64,000 bases of DNA from Saprospiraceae bacterium (lineage in GTDB: Bacteria; Bacteroidota; Bacteroidia; Chitinophagales; Saprospiraceae). Of the stretch, positions 9,701-21,053 are shown piece by piece. A model generated the notes under the pieces. That model was not told the origin of the DNA. It saw nothing but the letters and a program-made list of their open reading frames with translations, and ran no database searches. The first letter of the stretch is position 1, and the number at the start of each line of letters is the position of its first letter. The stretch spans positions 464,001-528,000 of the forward strand of contig JADJYQ010000005.1 in the NCBI GenBank assembly GCA_016719615.1. Direction: 5' to 3'. Made by a program: the position numbers and the translations under genes.

Positions 9701-12700
9701 AAATATGGAAGTATGGACATGTACAGGTCGTTGGGAAGTGTCACCAGCTTGGTTGATTGACAATTGCAGTAATGAAATACATTATACTGTAGAAGTTGAG
9801 GCCGGAACTGTACTTGGAAATGAAACTAGTGGTTATGTCGTTGTAGATATGCCATTGGGTCTTCAAAGTGGATACATCATTGCTGAAGATTGCTGTGGAA
9901 ATATCACAAAGAGAAGAATTGCTTTAAACGTATTAGACAATGTACCTCCGATTGCAGTTTGCGAAGCCAGAACTGTTGTTTCTATCAATGGAAATCAGTC
10001 TCCTGGAGAAAATTTTGCAAAAATATTTGCTGAATCTTTCGATCAGGGAAGTTTTGACAATTGTCAGCCTCATATCTTCTTCAAGGTAATCCGTATGGAG
10101 CACCTGAGAGGAACCAATAACGGTAGCAATGCAAACCAGGCTGATAATGGTACAAATTGTGCCGGTATCAATGGTGATGACAATGCAATCCTTGATGGAA
10201 ATCAAATCTATTTCGACGACCATGTTAAATTCTGTTGTTCAGATGTTGGAAATACTGTAATGGTAGTTTTCCGCGTATTTGATCGCGAAACAGGCGTAGG
10301 TCCAATTGCTCCTTCAAGAATGAACCCAGGTGGTAACTTATTCAACCGCTTCAGCGATTGTATGGTTGAAGTTGAAGTTCAAGACAAGAGTGTACCTACA
10401 GTTGTTGCTCCACCGAATATCGTGGTGAGCTGCTGGTTCTGGTTTGATGTTGACAATTTAGATGATCCTAACGATCCTACTTTCGGTAGAGTTGTTACTG
10501 ATTTGACAAATAGAAAGAAAGTCGTAACTAATGACTTAGTATGTTATAACTATTGCGTAAGAAATGATATCACTGGTTACCCAGGATTCGTACCTGGTGC
10601 ACCACCTTCAAATCCACCAGCTTGGAACAGAGCTTGTCAATACTATCAATCATTGTTTGATACAGCTCACGCTGACAGAAAACATGAATTGACATGGGGA
10701 TTTGATGGATACGTTCTTAGCGCATGCGGAAACAATCCAACAATTAGTGTAAATGACAATCGCGAATGCGGTCAGGGACAATTAACCAGAACTGTAGTAG
10801 CACGTGGACCTAACGGTATCAGCGTAACAGCTACTCAGACCATCTGGGTTGTTGACTGTGATCCATTCTATATCAACCGTGCAGACAATTGCGATCCTGA
10901 TGATGATATTACCTGGCCAGGTAACTGTACAGGTCAGGCTACAACCATCGCTGGTTGTGGAGCTAACATCAGCCCTGATAATCCTTTATTAGGAAGACCA
11001 GTTGTTGAAAATGGTGCAGATGATCTTTGTGCTTTGATTAGTATCGAATAGTTTGATAAAATATTCACAATCGAGCCAGATGCTTGCTTCAAGGTTCTTC
11101 GTACATGGGTTGTTATTGACTGGTGTCAGTACGATCCAAGTTTGGATCCTGTTAACGGAAGATGGGAGTATTTACAAATCATCAAAGTTACTGATACCAA
11201 TAAGCCTACAGTTTCAATCACTGTTGGCGATTGCGAACCAGCTGTTAAAACAAACGGAATTTGTTATGGTCATATCAACATCACTGCTGATGCAACTGAT
11301 GATTGTAGCCCATTAGATTGGTTATTCTATGAGTATAAGATCGATTTCTTTAACGATGGAAAAGGTGCTTATTCCGGTAAAGATGCCGTTGTAGGTCCAT
11401 TAACACGTAAAGAATTTGCTGCTGGTCGTACACCATTGTTCCATGATAATCCTTATGCAGACAATGAAAATGATCCATTCAGTGCAAGTGGTACTTACCC
11501 AGTAGGTATTCACAATATTTGCTGGCACGTTGAAGACGGTTGTGGAAATGTTGGTATTACTTGTCAGTTGTTCGAAGTGAAAGACTGCAAAGCTCCAACT
11601 CCATACTGTTTGACAGGTGTAATAACTGTACCAATGCCATCTAGTGGTTGTGTTACTGTTTGGGCTAAAGACCTTGACAGAGGTAGCTTCGACAATTGCA
11701 CAGATGCAGAAGACTTATTATTCTACTTCGATGGAGATCCTACAAAGACTGGAATCACAATCTGTTGTTCAGATTTCGTAGCAGCAGGTGCTAATGATGA
11801 ATTAGTAGTTGATGTACAAATGTGGGTTGAAGACGAAGAAGGAAATACTGACTATTGCAGAACTGTAGTTATTGTTCAGGACAATCAAGATATCTGTCCT
11901 AACACAGGTTCATTCAAAGGTAGAATTACCGGAGATTTGAAAACTGAAAACAATGACGAAACTGAATTAACTGATGTTCAATTGTACTTATCAAATAACA
12001 TGATGAGACAAATGATCACATTGGCTGATGGTAAATACTTATTCGGAGACTTGGCTGCCAATTCTTATAAGGTTAAACCTTTAAGAAATGATGATCCAGT
12101 TAATGGAGTAAGTACTGCTGACATCGTGAAGATCCAAAGACATATTCTTGGAATCGAATCATTGAACTCTCCTTACAAATTGATTGCTGCAGATGTTAAC
12201 TTGAGTGAAACTGTTACTGCTGCTGACGTTTCTGAAATCAGAAAACTGATCTTAGGTGTCAACAGCCAGTTTAATAAAGTTCAGTCTTGGACATTTGTAC
12301 CGAAGACTTATGTGTTCGCGGATCCTACAAAACCATATAGCGCTCCTCGTGAGATTAACGCTAATGTTCAAAACGGATCTAACATCATTGAAAACTTCGT
12401 AGCAGTTAAAATGGGAGATGTAACTAATAACGCCAGAGGACATCAAGTAGCTGGAAGCAGCACTAGAAGCAATGGTAAATTGAACCTTGAAGTTGAAAAC
12501 AACACCACTGTTGCAGGTGAACTGTACAAAGTTGAATTCAAATCAAGCAACTTTACCAATATCTCTGGATACCAGTTCACATTGAGATTTGATCGTCAAG
12601 CATTGACATTTGAAGGAATTGAAGCTGGAGAATTAAATGCAGACGAAAGCAATTTCGGAACTGGAAGAATCAATGAAGGTATCTTAACTACTAGCTGGAA

Positions 12701-13157
12701 TAACAAAGTAGCACAAAGCGTTGATGCAGATGCTACCTTGTTCACAGTTGTATTCCGTGCAAGCAGCCAGGCAAGTATTGGCAGCCTGTTGGCAATCACA
12801 TCTGATGTTACAACAGCAGAAGCTTATGATGCATCATTGAATATCAAAGATGTTAACTTAGGTGTTCGCACAGAAAGAGGAGTTGTAGAATCTGGTGTAT
12901 TCGAATTATACCAGAACTCTCCAAACCCATTCGCAAAGGAGACAGTAATCAGCTACCGTTTACCAGAAGCTGGAGCGGTTAAACTGAGCATCTATGACGT
13001 AACTGGCAAAGTATTGAGAGTATACGAAACACAGGGCACAAAAGGCTTAAATACCTTCAAGGTACAGAAGTCTGAATTGAATGCTGGTGGAGTATTGTAC
13101 TATCAGTTGGATGCCGTAAACCATACAGCAACTAAGAGGATGGTAGTGATCGATTAA
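6756..13157 (+). CDS. giant Cys-rich HYR-like surface protein with dockerin-like, cohesin-like and T9SS domains; in-frame TAG
   Basis: The ATG at 6756 follows CTC and opens a signal peptide (MKLATSLLLLCLISSGLGLQA). About 2,133 codons follow, interrupted by an in-frame TAG at 11049-11051; frame and homology continue straight through it. Residues up to about 1,700 are Cys-rich repeats of HYR/Ig-like type, with recurring CPRDT, DNCG, VIDWC and VQDKSVP-like segments. Then come a carboxypeptidase-regulatory-like segment (about 1,715-1,775), a dockerin-like EF-hand pair (GVSTADIVKIQRHILG, about 1,783-1,840), a cohesin-like beta domain (about 1,907-2,040) and a T9SS type A tail (YQNSPNPF... to KRMVVID). 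It should be exported through the outer membrane and anchored or released at the surface. Three paralogues follow. Confidence 0.88.
11049..11051 (+). other. in-frame TAG inside the giant gene
   Basis: The reading is ...ISIE, TAG, FDKIFTIEPDACFKVLR. Paralogues read ISSQDHLFRI...DACYKIIR and ITSQDDVYQF...VCAKVLR, so the stop falls at a position holding Ser in both. One substitution such as TCG to TAG would explain it. TAG is a normal stop elsewhere here (ftsW, 42013), so code reassignment is not supported. Confidence 0.9.
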
Positions 13158-13242
13158 TCGATCACCACCTTTCCCAAAGTCCTCTTTGTGCGGCGGTTTT
13201 AGATCGCCAAACATGAGAAAAGTTAAATCGGTTTTTGGGATG

Positions 13243-13279
13243 GCCTCTTCTCGAGCAATCGGGAGGGGGCTTTTTTTTT
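13243..13279 (+). terminator. Rho-independent terminator 1 of the giant gene
   Basis: Stem GCCTCTTCTCGA / TCGGGAGGGGGC (with G-U pairs), loop GCAA, then nine T. It is directly preceded by GTTTTTGGGATGG, also found before the terminator at 25707. Confidence 0.85.
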
Positions 13280-13284
13280 GAGCT

Positions 13285-13338
13285 AAACCCAGAATTGCGT
13301 ATGATTGTGATCAAACGCGATTCTGGGTTTATTTTTTT
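13285..13338 (+). terminator. Rho-independent terminator 2, tandem
   Basis: Arms AAACCCAGAATTGCGT and ACGCGATTCTGGGTTT pair with one mismatch around a 14-nt loop, followed by ATTTTTTT. It lies 5 bp after the first terminator. Confidence 0.85.
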
Positions 13339-14112
13339 GAATCTCTCCACGCTCAACTCTGCTTTTCAAAAAATTGAATGGGATCGATAGAATCCAGGAA
13401 GGTAACAGCCATTGATTGCAAACAAATCTGTCAACGTTATAGGTATCAGGAACCCGTAATAGAGCCTTATAAACTCGATTTGATTTAGTTTTTTATTTAA
13501 GGCTTAGTGAATTAACCACACGGGTCCATACGAGAGGCGCAGTCATTGAGATTGGGAATACACTCATAATAATAATATAGGTCAATCTTAACATAAGATC
13601 CAGTTAGGGGAATCAATCTTCAGCCCAATTAGTTATAGCATTTTGAATTTTCATGATCATATTGAGAGAGCTACAAACTTTGCTTTTAACCTAGTAAGTA
13701 TTAAATTGGACGAACCAGAATAGATTTAGTTGCATAAAACAGGGATCGTAAATGTCTATAACATATTATATTATTGTTTAATATTAAATAATTTGTAATA
13801 TAGTATTATATATATAAAATAAAAATGTAATATATTTTTAATCTATTGTTATGTAATTAATTAAATATTACATAATTTTGTAATGTGATTAATCATTTTG
13901 ATTAAATCTCACATCCTAGAAACATCTCCCATTTCAGTAATAATCCCCACGACAGTAAGCAGACTTTTAGCGCTACTTACTAAAATTGTCTATTTCTTTT
14001 ATCCGGTTTAGAAATAAACTGTAAGCAGATTTATAGACTTTATGAGCTGGTAAAATCCGGCATTCATGAATAGCTGGTAGCATTTGTCAACGATTACTGA
14101 AACTCAGCGAAT
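13339..14112. other. long AT-rich intergenic region
   Basis: I see no gene in this 774-bp stretch. 13780-13880 is strongly AT-rich. A near-identical 16-mer, GTAAGCAGACTTTTAG (13955-13970) and GTAAGCAGATTTATAG (14021-14036), repeats 66 bp apart ahead of the next gene. No clear TAnnTTTG box was found near the 14113 start. Confidence 0.5.
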
Positions 14113-17100
14113 ATGTGCACCATAGACTCTTTAGAAAGAATTTGGCAAGTATTGAAATTTCCCATGTCCTCTTGGTCTGTCCTGATTGGATGTTTACTTT
14201 TGTCCGTTCAGGGCAGATCCGTTGCATTCGAGGTGGTAAAGAATGATGCAGCTTTTGCCATAAATGTCCAGGCTCCTGCTGATATTACCATTCACATCAG
14301 AAGTCTTTCCAGGTGTGATACCACTATTCAACTTCCGCCAGCGACTTTTAGCGGAAATTGCAGTCCAATACTCACATTTCAGACTTATAGCACATATGGA
14401 AGTTTAAGTTCCAATGGTGGCTTGTTTTATTTTACTCCCGGTGTCTTTAAAGTGTATTATAGAATTGAAGATAACTGCCGTATGTCGGGTCTCGATTCCA
14501 TGACAGTAACCATACACGATGCAGAATTACCCCAAGTCGTTTGTGCACCTGCACAATCCATAAGTTTAACTGAAAGTGGATTCGCAGAAGCTCCTGCTTA
14601 TATTTTTGATGGGGGTTCTTCAGACAACTGCCATCATCTATATTTTAAAATCAAAAGGATGTTTGCCACGCAGATTGTTGATTGTATTTCGCCAAACAAT
14701 CCAGCGAACGCTTTTGATGATGTTGTTCGTTTTTGTTGCGCTGACGCAGATTCATCTCGCATCTTATTAATCTTAAGGGTCTATGATGTATTTCCGGGTT
14801 ATGGTCCTGTAAGTGATAGTTTGTTAAGAGGGAGGTACATAGATTGTATGGTTGAGGCTTTGGTTCGCGATAAAATTCCGCCGGAAATAATCTGCCCTCC
14901 TAATTTAACGGTTCAATGTGGAGTCCATTTGGACAGCTTATTGAAGAAAGCTCATGTGCATTTATTTGATAATTGCGGTTTGCTGGATATTGATACTTTG
15001 GATGAAGATAATTTGGATGCTTGCGGTTCAGGTACTTTTATACGGTCTTACATTGCTGAAGACAGACATGGTCTGATTTCAGAATGCAGACAAACCATAA
15101 CAATTAACAGAACTCACAATTTTGATGGTTTCAATCCGGCACATTTGACCTGGCCCCCACATACGATGATATATGCATGCAGAGTAGATTTGGATACAAT
15201 CCATTCTGGTGCTCCTATTGTAAATGATGATAAATGTGCACTCCTACAGATAACCAGTCAGGATGATGTCTATCAATTTAATCATGGGGGCGTTTGTGCA
15301 AAAGTATTGCGGCATTGGAAAGTTATCAATTGGTGTAAATACAATCCTTTATTCCAGCCGAATCCAAGAGTTCCGGAAAATGGTTATTATGTATATACTC
15401 AAGAGATAAAAATATTTGATACGATTGCGCCAGTTTTATTTGGGGTGAACGATACCATAGTCGGAATCCAAACTTCAAATTGTGAAGCCGGGAATGTCAT
15501 TCTTCCGGATATTCAAGCAATGGATTGTGGAAGCACCGGAAATATCAGCTTCCGGTTTGAAGTTGATTATTTTTCTGATCAAACCATAAACAGGGCCGGT
15601 AATGGAAAAAATGCAAGTGGATTATTTCCGGTGGGACGTCACCTCATAAACTATTTTGCTAAAGATTCTTGCCACAATGAAGGGTCTATCCAAATTCAAA
15701 TTGAAGTAAGAGATTCAAAGAACCCTTATGCAATTGCAATGTATGGTGTTTCTTCGAGCCTGACCTTAATGGCAAACGGAGCCATGACTTCGGTAAACGC
15801 TAAATTGTTTAATAATAAAAGTAGCGACAATTGTACTGAAGCGAAGAATCTAAGATATTCTTTTTCTTCGGACATGAATGATACTATTCGGATATATACC
15901 TGCGATAGTATTGGCAAAAGGGAAGTCAAACTTGTGGTTTGGGATGAAGCAGGAAACAGCAGTGAAGTCTACACTTTTATTGTGATCGATGATGTATTTT
16001 CAAATTGTCCGACATCAATCCAAAAATATAATATTATAGGCAGCATTACCACCAAAAATAATCAAGCCGTCACGGATGTTCAAGTAAAATTCACATCTTC
16101 TCAAATTGAAAAAACGGTAGAAAGTAACCGGACAGGTAATTTTATTTTTTCAGATATACCTGGAAGTGCACAGGCGCAAATTTATTCATCATTATCTAAA
16201 AATTACGCCGACGGTTTATCTACAGCTGATATCATTCAGATTCAAAGACATATTTTAGGTATTGAAATTTTCGACGATCCTTTGAAACATATTGCTGCAG
16301 ACATCGACATGAGCGGCACTGTGACAACGAGGGATGTTGTTCATTTGAGAAATTTGATTTTAGGTAGGGTAACTGAATTAGCTCATAAAAAGAGTTATGT
16401 TTTTATAAATCCTGAGTATGTTTTTCAAGATAATTTATTTCCACTTCCGGAAATTGATGCTTGCCAGTATTTAATGATTCAAAATATCTTCGAAGATAAA
16501 AAAGTTAGTATTCAGGCTATAAAACTCGGAGATGTGAATTTGAGTTATTCCGTAAATGGATTTAGTTCTGAAAATGCCATAAAATCAGAAACCGTATATT
16601 ATCAATTGGATGCTCATTCCGTTAAGTATTATTTGGAGAACCATAGAGATTTGACAGGTGTGCAATTTGGTATTGTTTTAGACGGACTTTGTATCAACGA
16701 ATTATCCCGAATAAAAAGTTCTCTTCCATTATGGTCTGAAGAAAATTATTCGATAAGTGGAAATGTATTGAGAATTGCATATCATTCTAGTGATATTATA
16801 AATTATTCAAAAAATACTCCGTTGTTTGAAATTGAGTTTAAAAATTCACTATTGGAGTGTCAGCCAACTTTTAGCTTTTTGAGAGATTTTGAGCAAGCAG
16901 TGTATACACCGGTTTCGCAATATAATATTGAAGGATTGTTACAAATGTGGAATCATTCCACGAATGCTTTTTACATTGAAAATTATGCACCCAATCCATT
17001 TGATGAAACTGTACAAATAGAACTGCGTACAAACCAAGATACGCATATCGCAACGGAGATTATTTCTGCGGAGCAAAAAATATTGACAAAGCTTTCTTTT

Positions 17101-17223
17101 AAACTAAAACAGGGATTAAATAAGATTGAAATTCCAAGGATTCATTTTGGAGCTCCTGGTATTTATTATTTAAAATTTTCACAGGAGAATCAAGTTCAGC
17201 ACATTAAATTAATTGCATTATAA
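14113..17223 (+). CDS. HYR-like surface protein with dockerin-like, cohesin-like and T9SS domains (paralogue 2)
   Basis: 1,036 aa from the ATG at 14113. An alternative ATG at 14164 would begin directly at the hydrophobic signal (MSSWSVLIGCLLLSVQG) and is equally plausible. Cys-rich HYR-like repeats fill residues about 40-630 (CPPNLTVQCG, VINWCKYNP). A regulatory-like beta segment (about 637-695), a dockerin-like pair (GLSTADIIQIQRHILG, then DIDMSGTVTTRD, about 700-755), a cohesin-like domain (about 826-930) and a T9SS tail starting ENYAPNPFDE complete it. It aligns with the C-terminal half of the giant gene upstream, which suggests duplication. The next gene starts 44 bp downstream, so co-transcription is likely. 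Ligand and role are unknown. Confidence 0.88.
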   Translation: MCTIDSLERIWQVLKFPMSSWSVLIGCLLLSVQGRSVAFEVVKNDAAFAINVQAPADITIHIRSLSRCDTTIQLPPATFSGNCSPILTFQTYSTYGSLSSNGGLFYFTPGVFKVYYRIEDNCRMSGLDSMTVTIHDAELPQVVCAPAQSISLTESGFAEAPAYIFDGGSSDNCHHLYFKIKRMFATQIVDCISPNNPANAFDDVVRFCCADADSSRILLILRVYDVFPGYGPVSDSLLRGRYIDCMVEALVRDKIPPEIICPPNLTVQCGVHLDSLLKKAHVHLFDNCGLLDIDTLDEDNLDACGSGTFIRSYIAEDRHGLISECRQTITINRTHNFDGFNPAHLTWPPHTMIYACRVDLDTIHSGAPIVNDDKCALLQITSQDDVYQFNHGGVCAKVLRHWKVINWCKYNPLFQPNPRVPENGYYVYTQEIKIFDTIAPVLFGVNDTIVGIQTSNCEAGNVILPDIQAMDCGSTGNISFRFEVDYFSDQTINRAGNGKNASGLFPVGRHLINYFAKDSCHNEGSIQIQIEVRDSKNPYAIAMYGVSSSLTLMANGAMTSVNAKLFNNKSSDNCTEAKNLRYSFSSDMNDTIRIYTCDSIGKREVKLVVWDEAGNSSEVYTFIVIDDVFSNCPTSIQKYNIIGSITTKNNQAVTDVQVKFTSSQIEKTVESNRTGNFIFSDIPGSAQAQIYSSLSKNYADGLSTADIIQIQRHILGIEIFDDPLKHIAADIDMSGTVTTRDVVHLRNLILGRVTELAHKKSYVFINPEYVFQDNLFPLPEIDACQYLMIQNIFEDKKVSIQAIKLGDVNLSYSVNGFSSENAIKSETVYYQLDAHSVKYYLENHRDLTGVQFGIVLDGLCINELSRIKSSLPLWSEENYSISGNVLRIAYHSSDIINYSKNTPLFEIEFKNSLLECQPTFSFLRDFEQAVYTPVSQYNIEGLLQMWNHSTNAFYIENYAPNPFDETVQIELRTNQDTHIATEIISAEQKILTKLSFKLKQGLNKIEIPRIHFGAPGIYYLKFSQENQVQHIKLIAL

Positions 17224-17267
17224 AATATTATAAGCATACATTTTTGATTTTTAAAAAATCGACCTTT

Positions 17268-20200
17268 ATGAAAAATCGTTTTATAAATCATCCCATCCCA
17301 AAACAGTTGATTCAAGTGTCTGTATTTACTTTAGTATGGATGTTTGGATTCAAATTCTGTAATGATTTGAAGGCCTGTCCTGAGGATTGGCCTTCAACTT
17401 ACGGAGTTGATAATTTAAGCGATCAAGCTATTGAATTTGCGCAATTAAGTTGTAAAGGACAAGTGCAAATATCTGTGGACCAGAATGGTGAAGCAATAAT
17501 TTCACCTAAAATGTTGCTGACGGATAATCATGTAAACTACGGAGTGTTTAAGGTATTTGTGGGACAAACAGGTCAAAACAAGGTGTATTGTTCTAATATT
17601 GGCAAAACGATAACGGCAACCGTTATTGATACCACAACAGGTATGAGTTGTTGGACAACATTAATTGTAGAAGACAAATTGCCACCAACGATCATTTGCA
17701 GAGCAGATACCATTTCATGTGCCAATAATCCTTTTGAAGTTAATTATAGTCAGTTTGTATTTTCTACTGACAATTGTCAAACACATGCAATGCTTTTAGC
17801 AGATATGCAATTAGAACAATTTAATTGTTTGTATCCCAGGTATAGTATGGTTATGCATTTGAAATGGATTGCAACTGATCAGTCCGGAAATTCTAGCAGT
17901 TGTATTCAGGATATTTATTTTAAGAAGGCAAGTGTAGACAGCATTCAATTTCCACCTAATGACACAGTCTATTGTCCAAATCCAGATTTGACCAGTACAG
18001 GAGTTCCAACTTTATTTGGTGATACGGTAAGTCACTTATGTAATCTTGCTGCATCACATGTTGATGATTCGATAATCGTTTGTGGAGGAATGATAAAAAT
18101 TACCCGTCGTTGGTTGGTTGTTGATTGGTGTACTCGCGCTATGAGATCACATCCTCAGGAAATTCTCGTTTCAGATACCACAAAACCGGATATTGTTTGT
18201 CCGAGGGATACTGTTTTATTTACGAGATATAATACATGTACAGCTAGTTACTTATTACCTGCTGCTCAGGTCACAGACGTTTGTAGCGGAAACGCTGGTA
18301 TTTTAACGGCCATCAGAGTGGATAGTTCTTATGTTGTGGTTCCCGGAAGTATGCTTACCTTAAGTGTTGGATTACATACTTTGAATTATATAGCCATTGA
18401 CCCTTGTGGCAATTCGGATACCTGCACATCTACAATAATGGTGAGGGATCGAATTAGCCCAAGTTTAATTTGTCCGCCTGGTTTGGTCGTTTCACTTGAT
18501 CCAAGAGGAAAAATTGCGGTCACCGCTGAATTTATTGCGGCCAGGGGTTTGGTACACGATAATTGTTGCATTGATACGATTCAGATCAGAAGAATGACTG
18601 CAGCATGTGGAAGACCTCAGGATACATTATATAGCGATGAAGTTTATTTTTGTTGTGAAGATGTTGGCGATACTTTGATGTTGGTTTTGAAGGCAACAGA
18701 TTGCAGCGGAAATATGAATTTTTGTATGATTGAAATTTACGTTCAAGATAAAAATCCGGTAGCGCCGCCCATTTGTCCCAATGATTTGGAACTAAGTTGT
18801 AGCCAGGATTATACGGATCTAGATCTTACAGGTAGGTATTATGTCATTTCAGCTTGTTTGGACTCCATAGAAAGTTCATACCTGGATGATGTAGAAATTG
18901 ATAGTTGTAAAAATGGCCAGGTCATTCGAAAATTTTATATTACTTACCCTGATGGGTCTGTTGATAGTTCATGCGTACAACTACTTACAATCTTGAATTA
19001 TTATAGGTTTGATGTTGCTGATATTATTTGGGCTCGTGATACTATCTTACCTGCCTGTGCGGGGAGAAGTCCGCTTGATTTGAACAGTTTTCCAACGATA
19101 CCTGAAGATACTTGTGCAAGCGTTTACTTTAATTTCACAGATTTATCCATTGAATTTGATCCCGATAGTTGCGAAATTTTGAAGCGAGTCTGGACCGCCT
19201 ATTCAGCTTGTACTGGAGAGACTGCTCGAGATACTCAAAGAATTTTATTAGTTAGCCTGGCACATTCTAAATTGACCGGTCCGCGCGACACCACAATTGG
19301 AAACGGTTCTGGCGTTTGTTCCAGATTTATAAATTTGCAATCTGCCAGTTTAAGCGGTTGTGATGTTTTTGCTACGATCACGAATTCATTTAACAGCGGA
19401 GGTGCCAATGCCAGTGGAAATTATCCGGTTGGTACAACAAAAGTTATTTTTACAGCTGAGGATTCTTGCGGAATCATATATGATACAACAACTGTAATAG
19501 TCGTTGACCTTGAAAACCCTGCAGTAGTTTGTAGAATTTTGTTTCTTAATATGAATATTAATGATAGTATTAAATTGACGGCCCGAGGCCTACTAGATGA
19601 TTATCATGATAATTGTACAGCATCGGATGAATTACTCATTGCTTTCTCGAGTTCAAATTTTAATGATACTTGCAGATATATTACCTGTGCAGATTTACAA
19701 ACTATTCCGGATACATTCTTTTTTACGGTTTTTGTAAAAGATTCTGCAGGAAATATCGGTAGCTGTATTGCCAGGGTTCATGTATTTGACCCAAATAATC
19801 ATTGTACTACTGCCGTCAGAATCGGAGATGTAAATGGCATCATAAAAAGTACGGCCGGACTACCTATGTCTGGAGTGCAAGTATATCTTGATGGTCTGGG
19901 TCAGGAAAGAATGACAGATGATTTGGGCAATTATCATTTTAATAGAATTATTACGAATAAGCCTTACAGATTACAAGCGACCCACAATAAGGATTGGACT
20001 TATGGTTTAAGCACGCAGGATATTGTTCTCCTGCAAAGACATATATTAGGAGTAGAAGAATTTAATAATCCATACCAATGGATTGCAGCAGATGTCGATA
20101 AAAATGGAAGATTAACTACTGCAGATATTACCTGGATAAGGAAACTTATTTTAGGAAAAATTGATAATGTTCCAGTTAATGAGTCCTGGAGATTTATTGA

Positions 20201-21053
20201 TGAAGCGTACAAATTTGTGAATGTATTAAATCCATTAGCAGATCAAATTGATAAGGGTATTCTATTGGATGGATTTTGGCAAGATTCACTGATCAATTTA
20301 AGAGCCATAAAAGTTGGGGATATCAGCAATGAAGTTTCAAACTTTGATGAAGGCATGGAAGATCGACTTCGGAAAGTTGGTTTGAACATGATGAATAAAA
20401 AGTATTCAAAAGGTGATCTTATCCAATTGGAGCTACAAACAGATAAATCCTTAAACGCAAGTGGAATACAGTTTCATTTGCAAATAGATCCGAAATATTT
20501 AGAGCTATATCAGTTGCAACTTTTTATAGACGGGAAAGAAAACAGAAACTTAACTGAAGATGAATACAATTTTGAGGATGGAAAACTAAAAGTATCACTG
20601 ATATCCAATGAAGATGTTTTCCATTGGAACTCAGGAGAGCCTGTGATTCGTTTTGTATTGAGAGCGAGTAGAAGTGGTATTATTTCTGATGCCATTCGTC
20701 CGGGTAATGAATTGCGGAATGAAATATTTCAAGACGGGGACGTTCCAACTCCGATCTTATTTAGTTTTATAGAAGGTGTTGACGAAATTCCGAGAATCAG
20801 TGAGTGGTTTGCAGATCCTAATCCATTCAATGAGCTGTGTAGAATGCGCTTCCATTCGAGCTCCCGCGGGCAAGCTAACTTTTATGTATTTGAATTGAGT
20901 GGAAAGATATTGATCCAAAAGATTATTCAGGTACATAAGGGAATGAATGAGATTTTAATTGAATCAAATGAATTGCCTGGCGAAGGAAGTTTTATCTATT
21001 ATTTCAAGAGTGGAGATGCAGTTGAGCAGGGAAATTTGATAAAGATGCCATAA
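17268..21053 (+). CDS. HYR-like surface protein with dockerin-like, cohesin-like and T9SS domains (paralogue 3)
   Basis: I start at the ATG at 17268 (MKNRFINHP), since the in-frame upstream extension relies on a TTG. The product is 1,261 aa with a hydrophobic segment (LIQVSVFTLVWMFGF) as signal. Cys-rich HYR-like repeats carry CPRDT, VVDWCTRA and VQDKNP. A dockerin-like pair (GLSTQDIVLLQRHILG, then DVDKNGRLTTAD) lies at about 912-965, a cohesin-like domain at about 1,050-1,160, and a T9SS type A tail begins FADPNPFNEL. The calcium loop DVDKNGRLTTAD keeps the acidic positions expected in dockerins. No terminator hairpin is visible after the stop. The role as a surface or matrix protein is inferred. 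Confidence 0.88.
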   Translation: MKNRFINHPIPKQLIQVSVFTLVWMFGFKFCNDLKACPEDWPSTYGVDNLSDQAIEFAQLSCKGQVQISVDQNGEAIISPKMLLTDNHVNYGVFKVFVGQTGQNKVYCSNIGKTITATVIDTTTGMSCWTTLIVEDKLPPTIICRADTISCANNPFEVNYSQFVFSTDNCQTHAMLLADMQLEQFNCLYPRYSMVMHLKWIATDQSGNSSSCIQDIYFKKASVDSIQFPPNDTVYCPNPDLTSTGVPTLFGDTVSHLCNLAASHVDDSIIVCGGMIKITRRWLVVDWCTRAMRSHPQEILVSDTTKPDIVCPRDTVLFTRYNTCTASYLLPAAQVTDVCSGNAGILTAIRVDSSYVVVPGSMLTLSVGLHTLNYIAIDPCGNSDTCTSTIMVRDRISPSLICPPGLVVSLDPRGKIAVTAEFIAARGLVHDNCCIDTIQIRRMTAACGRPQDTLYSDEVYFCCEDVGDTLMLVLKATDCSGNMNFCMIEIYVQDKNPVAPPICPNDLELSCSQDYTDLDLTGRYYVISACLDSIESSYLDDVEIDSCKNGQVIRKFYITYPDGSVDSSCVQLLTILNYYRFDVADIIWARDTILPACAGRSPLDLNSFPTIPEDTCASVYFNFTDLSIEFDPDSCEILKRVWTAYSACTGETARDTQRILLVSLAHSKLTGPRDTTIGNGSGVCSRFINLQSASLSGCDVFATITNSFNSGGANASGNYPVGTTKVIFTAEDSCGIIYDTTTVIVVDLENPAVVCRILFLNMNINDSIKLTARGLLDDYHDNCTASDELLIAFSSSNFNDTCRYITCADLQTIPDTFFFTVFVKDSAGNIGSCIARVHVFDPNNHCTTAVRIGDVNGIIKSTAGLPMSGVQVYLDGLGQERMTDDLGNYHFNRIITNKPYRLQATHNKDWTYGLSTQDIVLLQRHILGVEEFNNPYQWIAADVDKNGRLTTADITWIRKLILGKIDNVPVNESWRFIDEAYKFVNVLNPLADQIDKGILLDGFWQDSLINLRAIKVGDISNEVSNFDEGMEDRLRKVGLNMMNKKYSKGDLIQLELQTDKSLNASGIQFHLQIDPKYLELYQLQLFIDGKENRNLTEDEYNFEDGKLKVSLISNEDVFHWNSGEPVIRFVLRASRSGIISDAIRPGNELRNEIFQDGDVPTPILFSFIEGVDEIPRISEWFADPNPFNELCRMRFHSSSRGQANFYVFELSGKILIQKIIQVHKGMNEILIESNELPGEGSFIYYFKSGDAVEQGNLIKMP

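Noticed and set aside
11049..11051. TAG as a recoded amino acid codon
   Set aside because: TAG ends other genes in the window, and nothing else shows in-frame TAG; a single mutation or read error is simpler.
11053..11316. 87-aa plus-strand frame just after the TAG
   Set aside because: It lies in a different frame from the conserved continuation of the giant protein.
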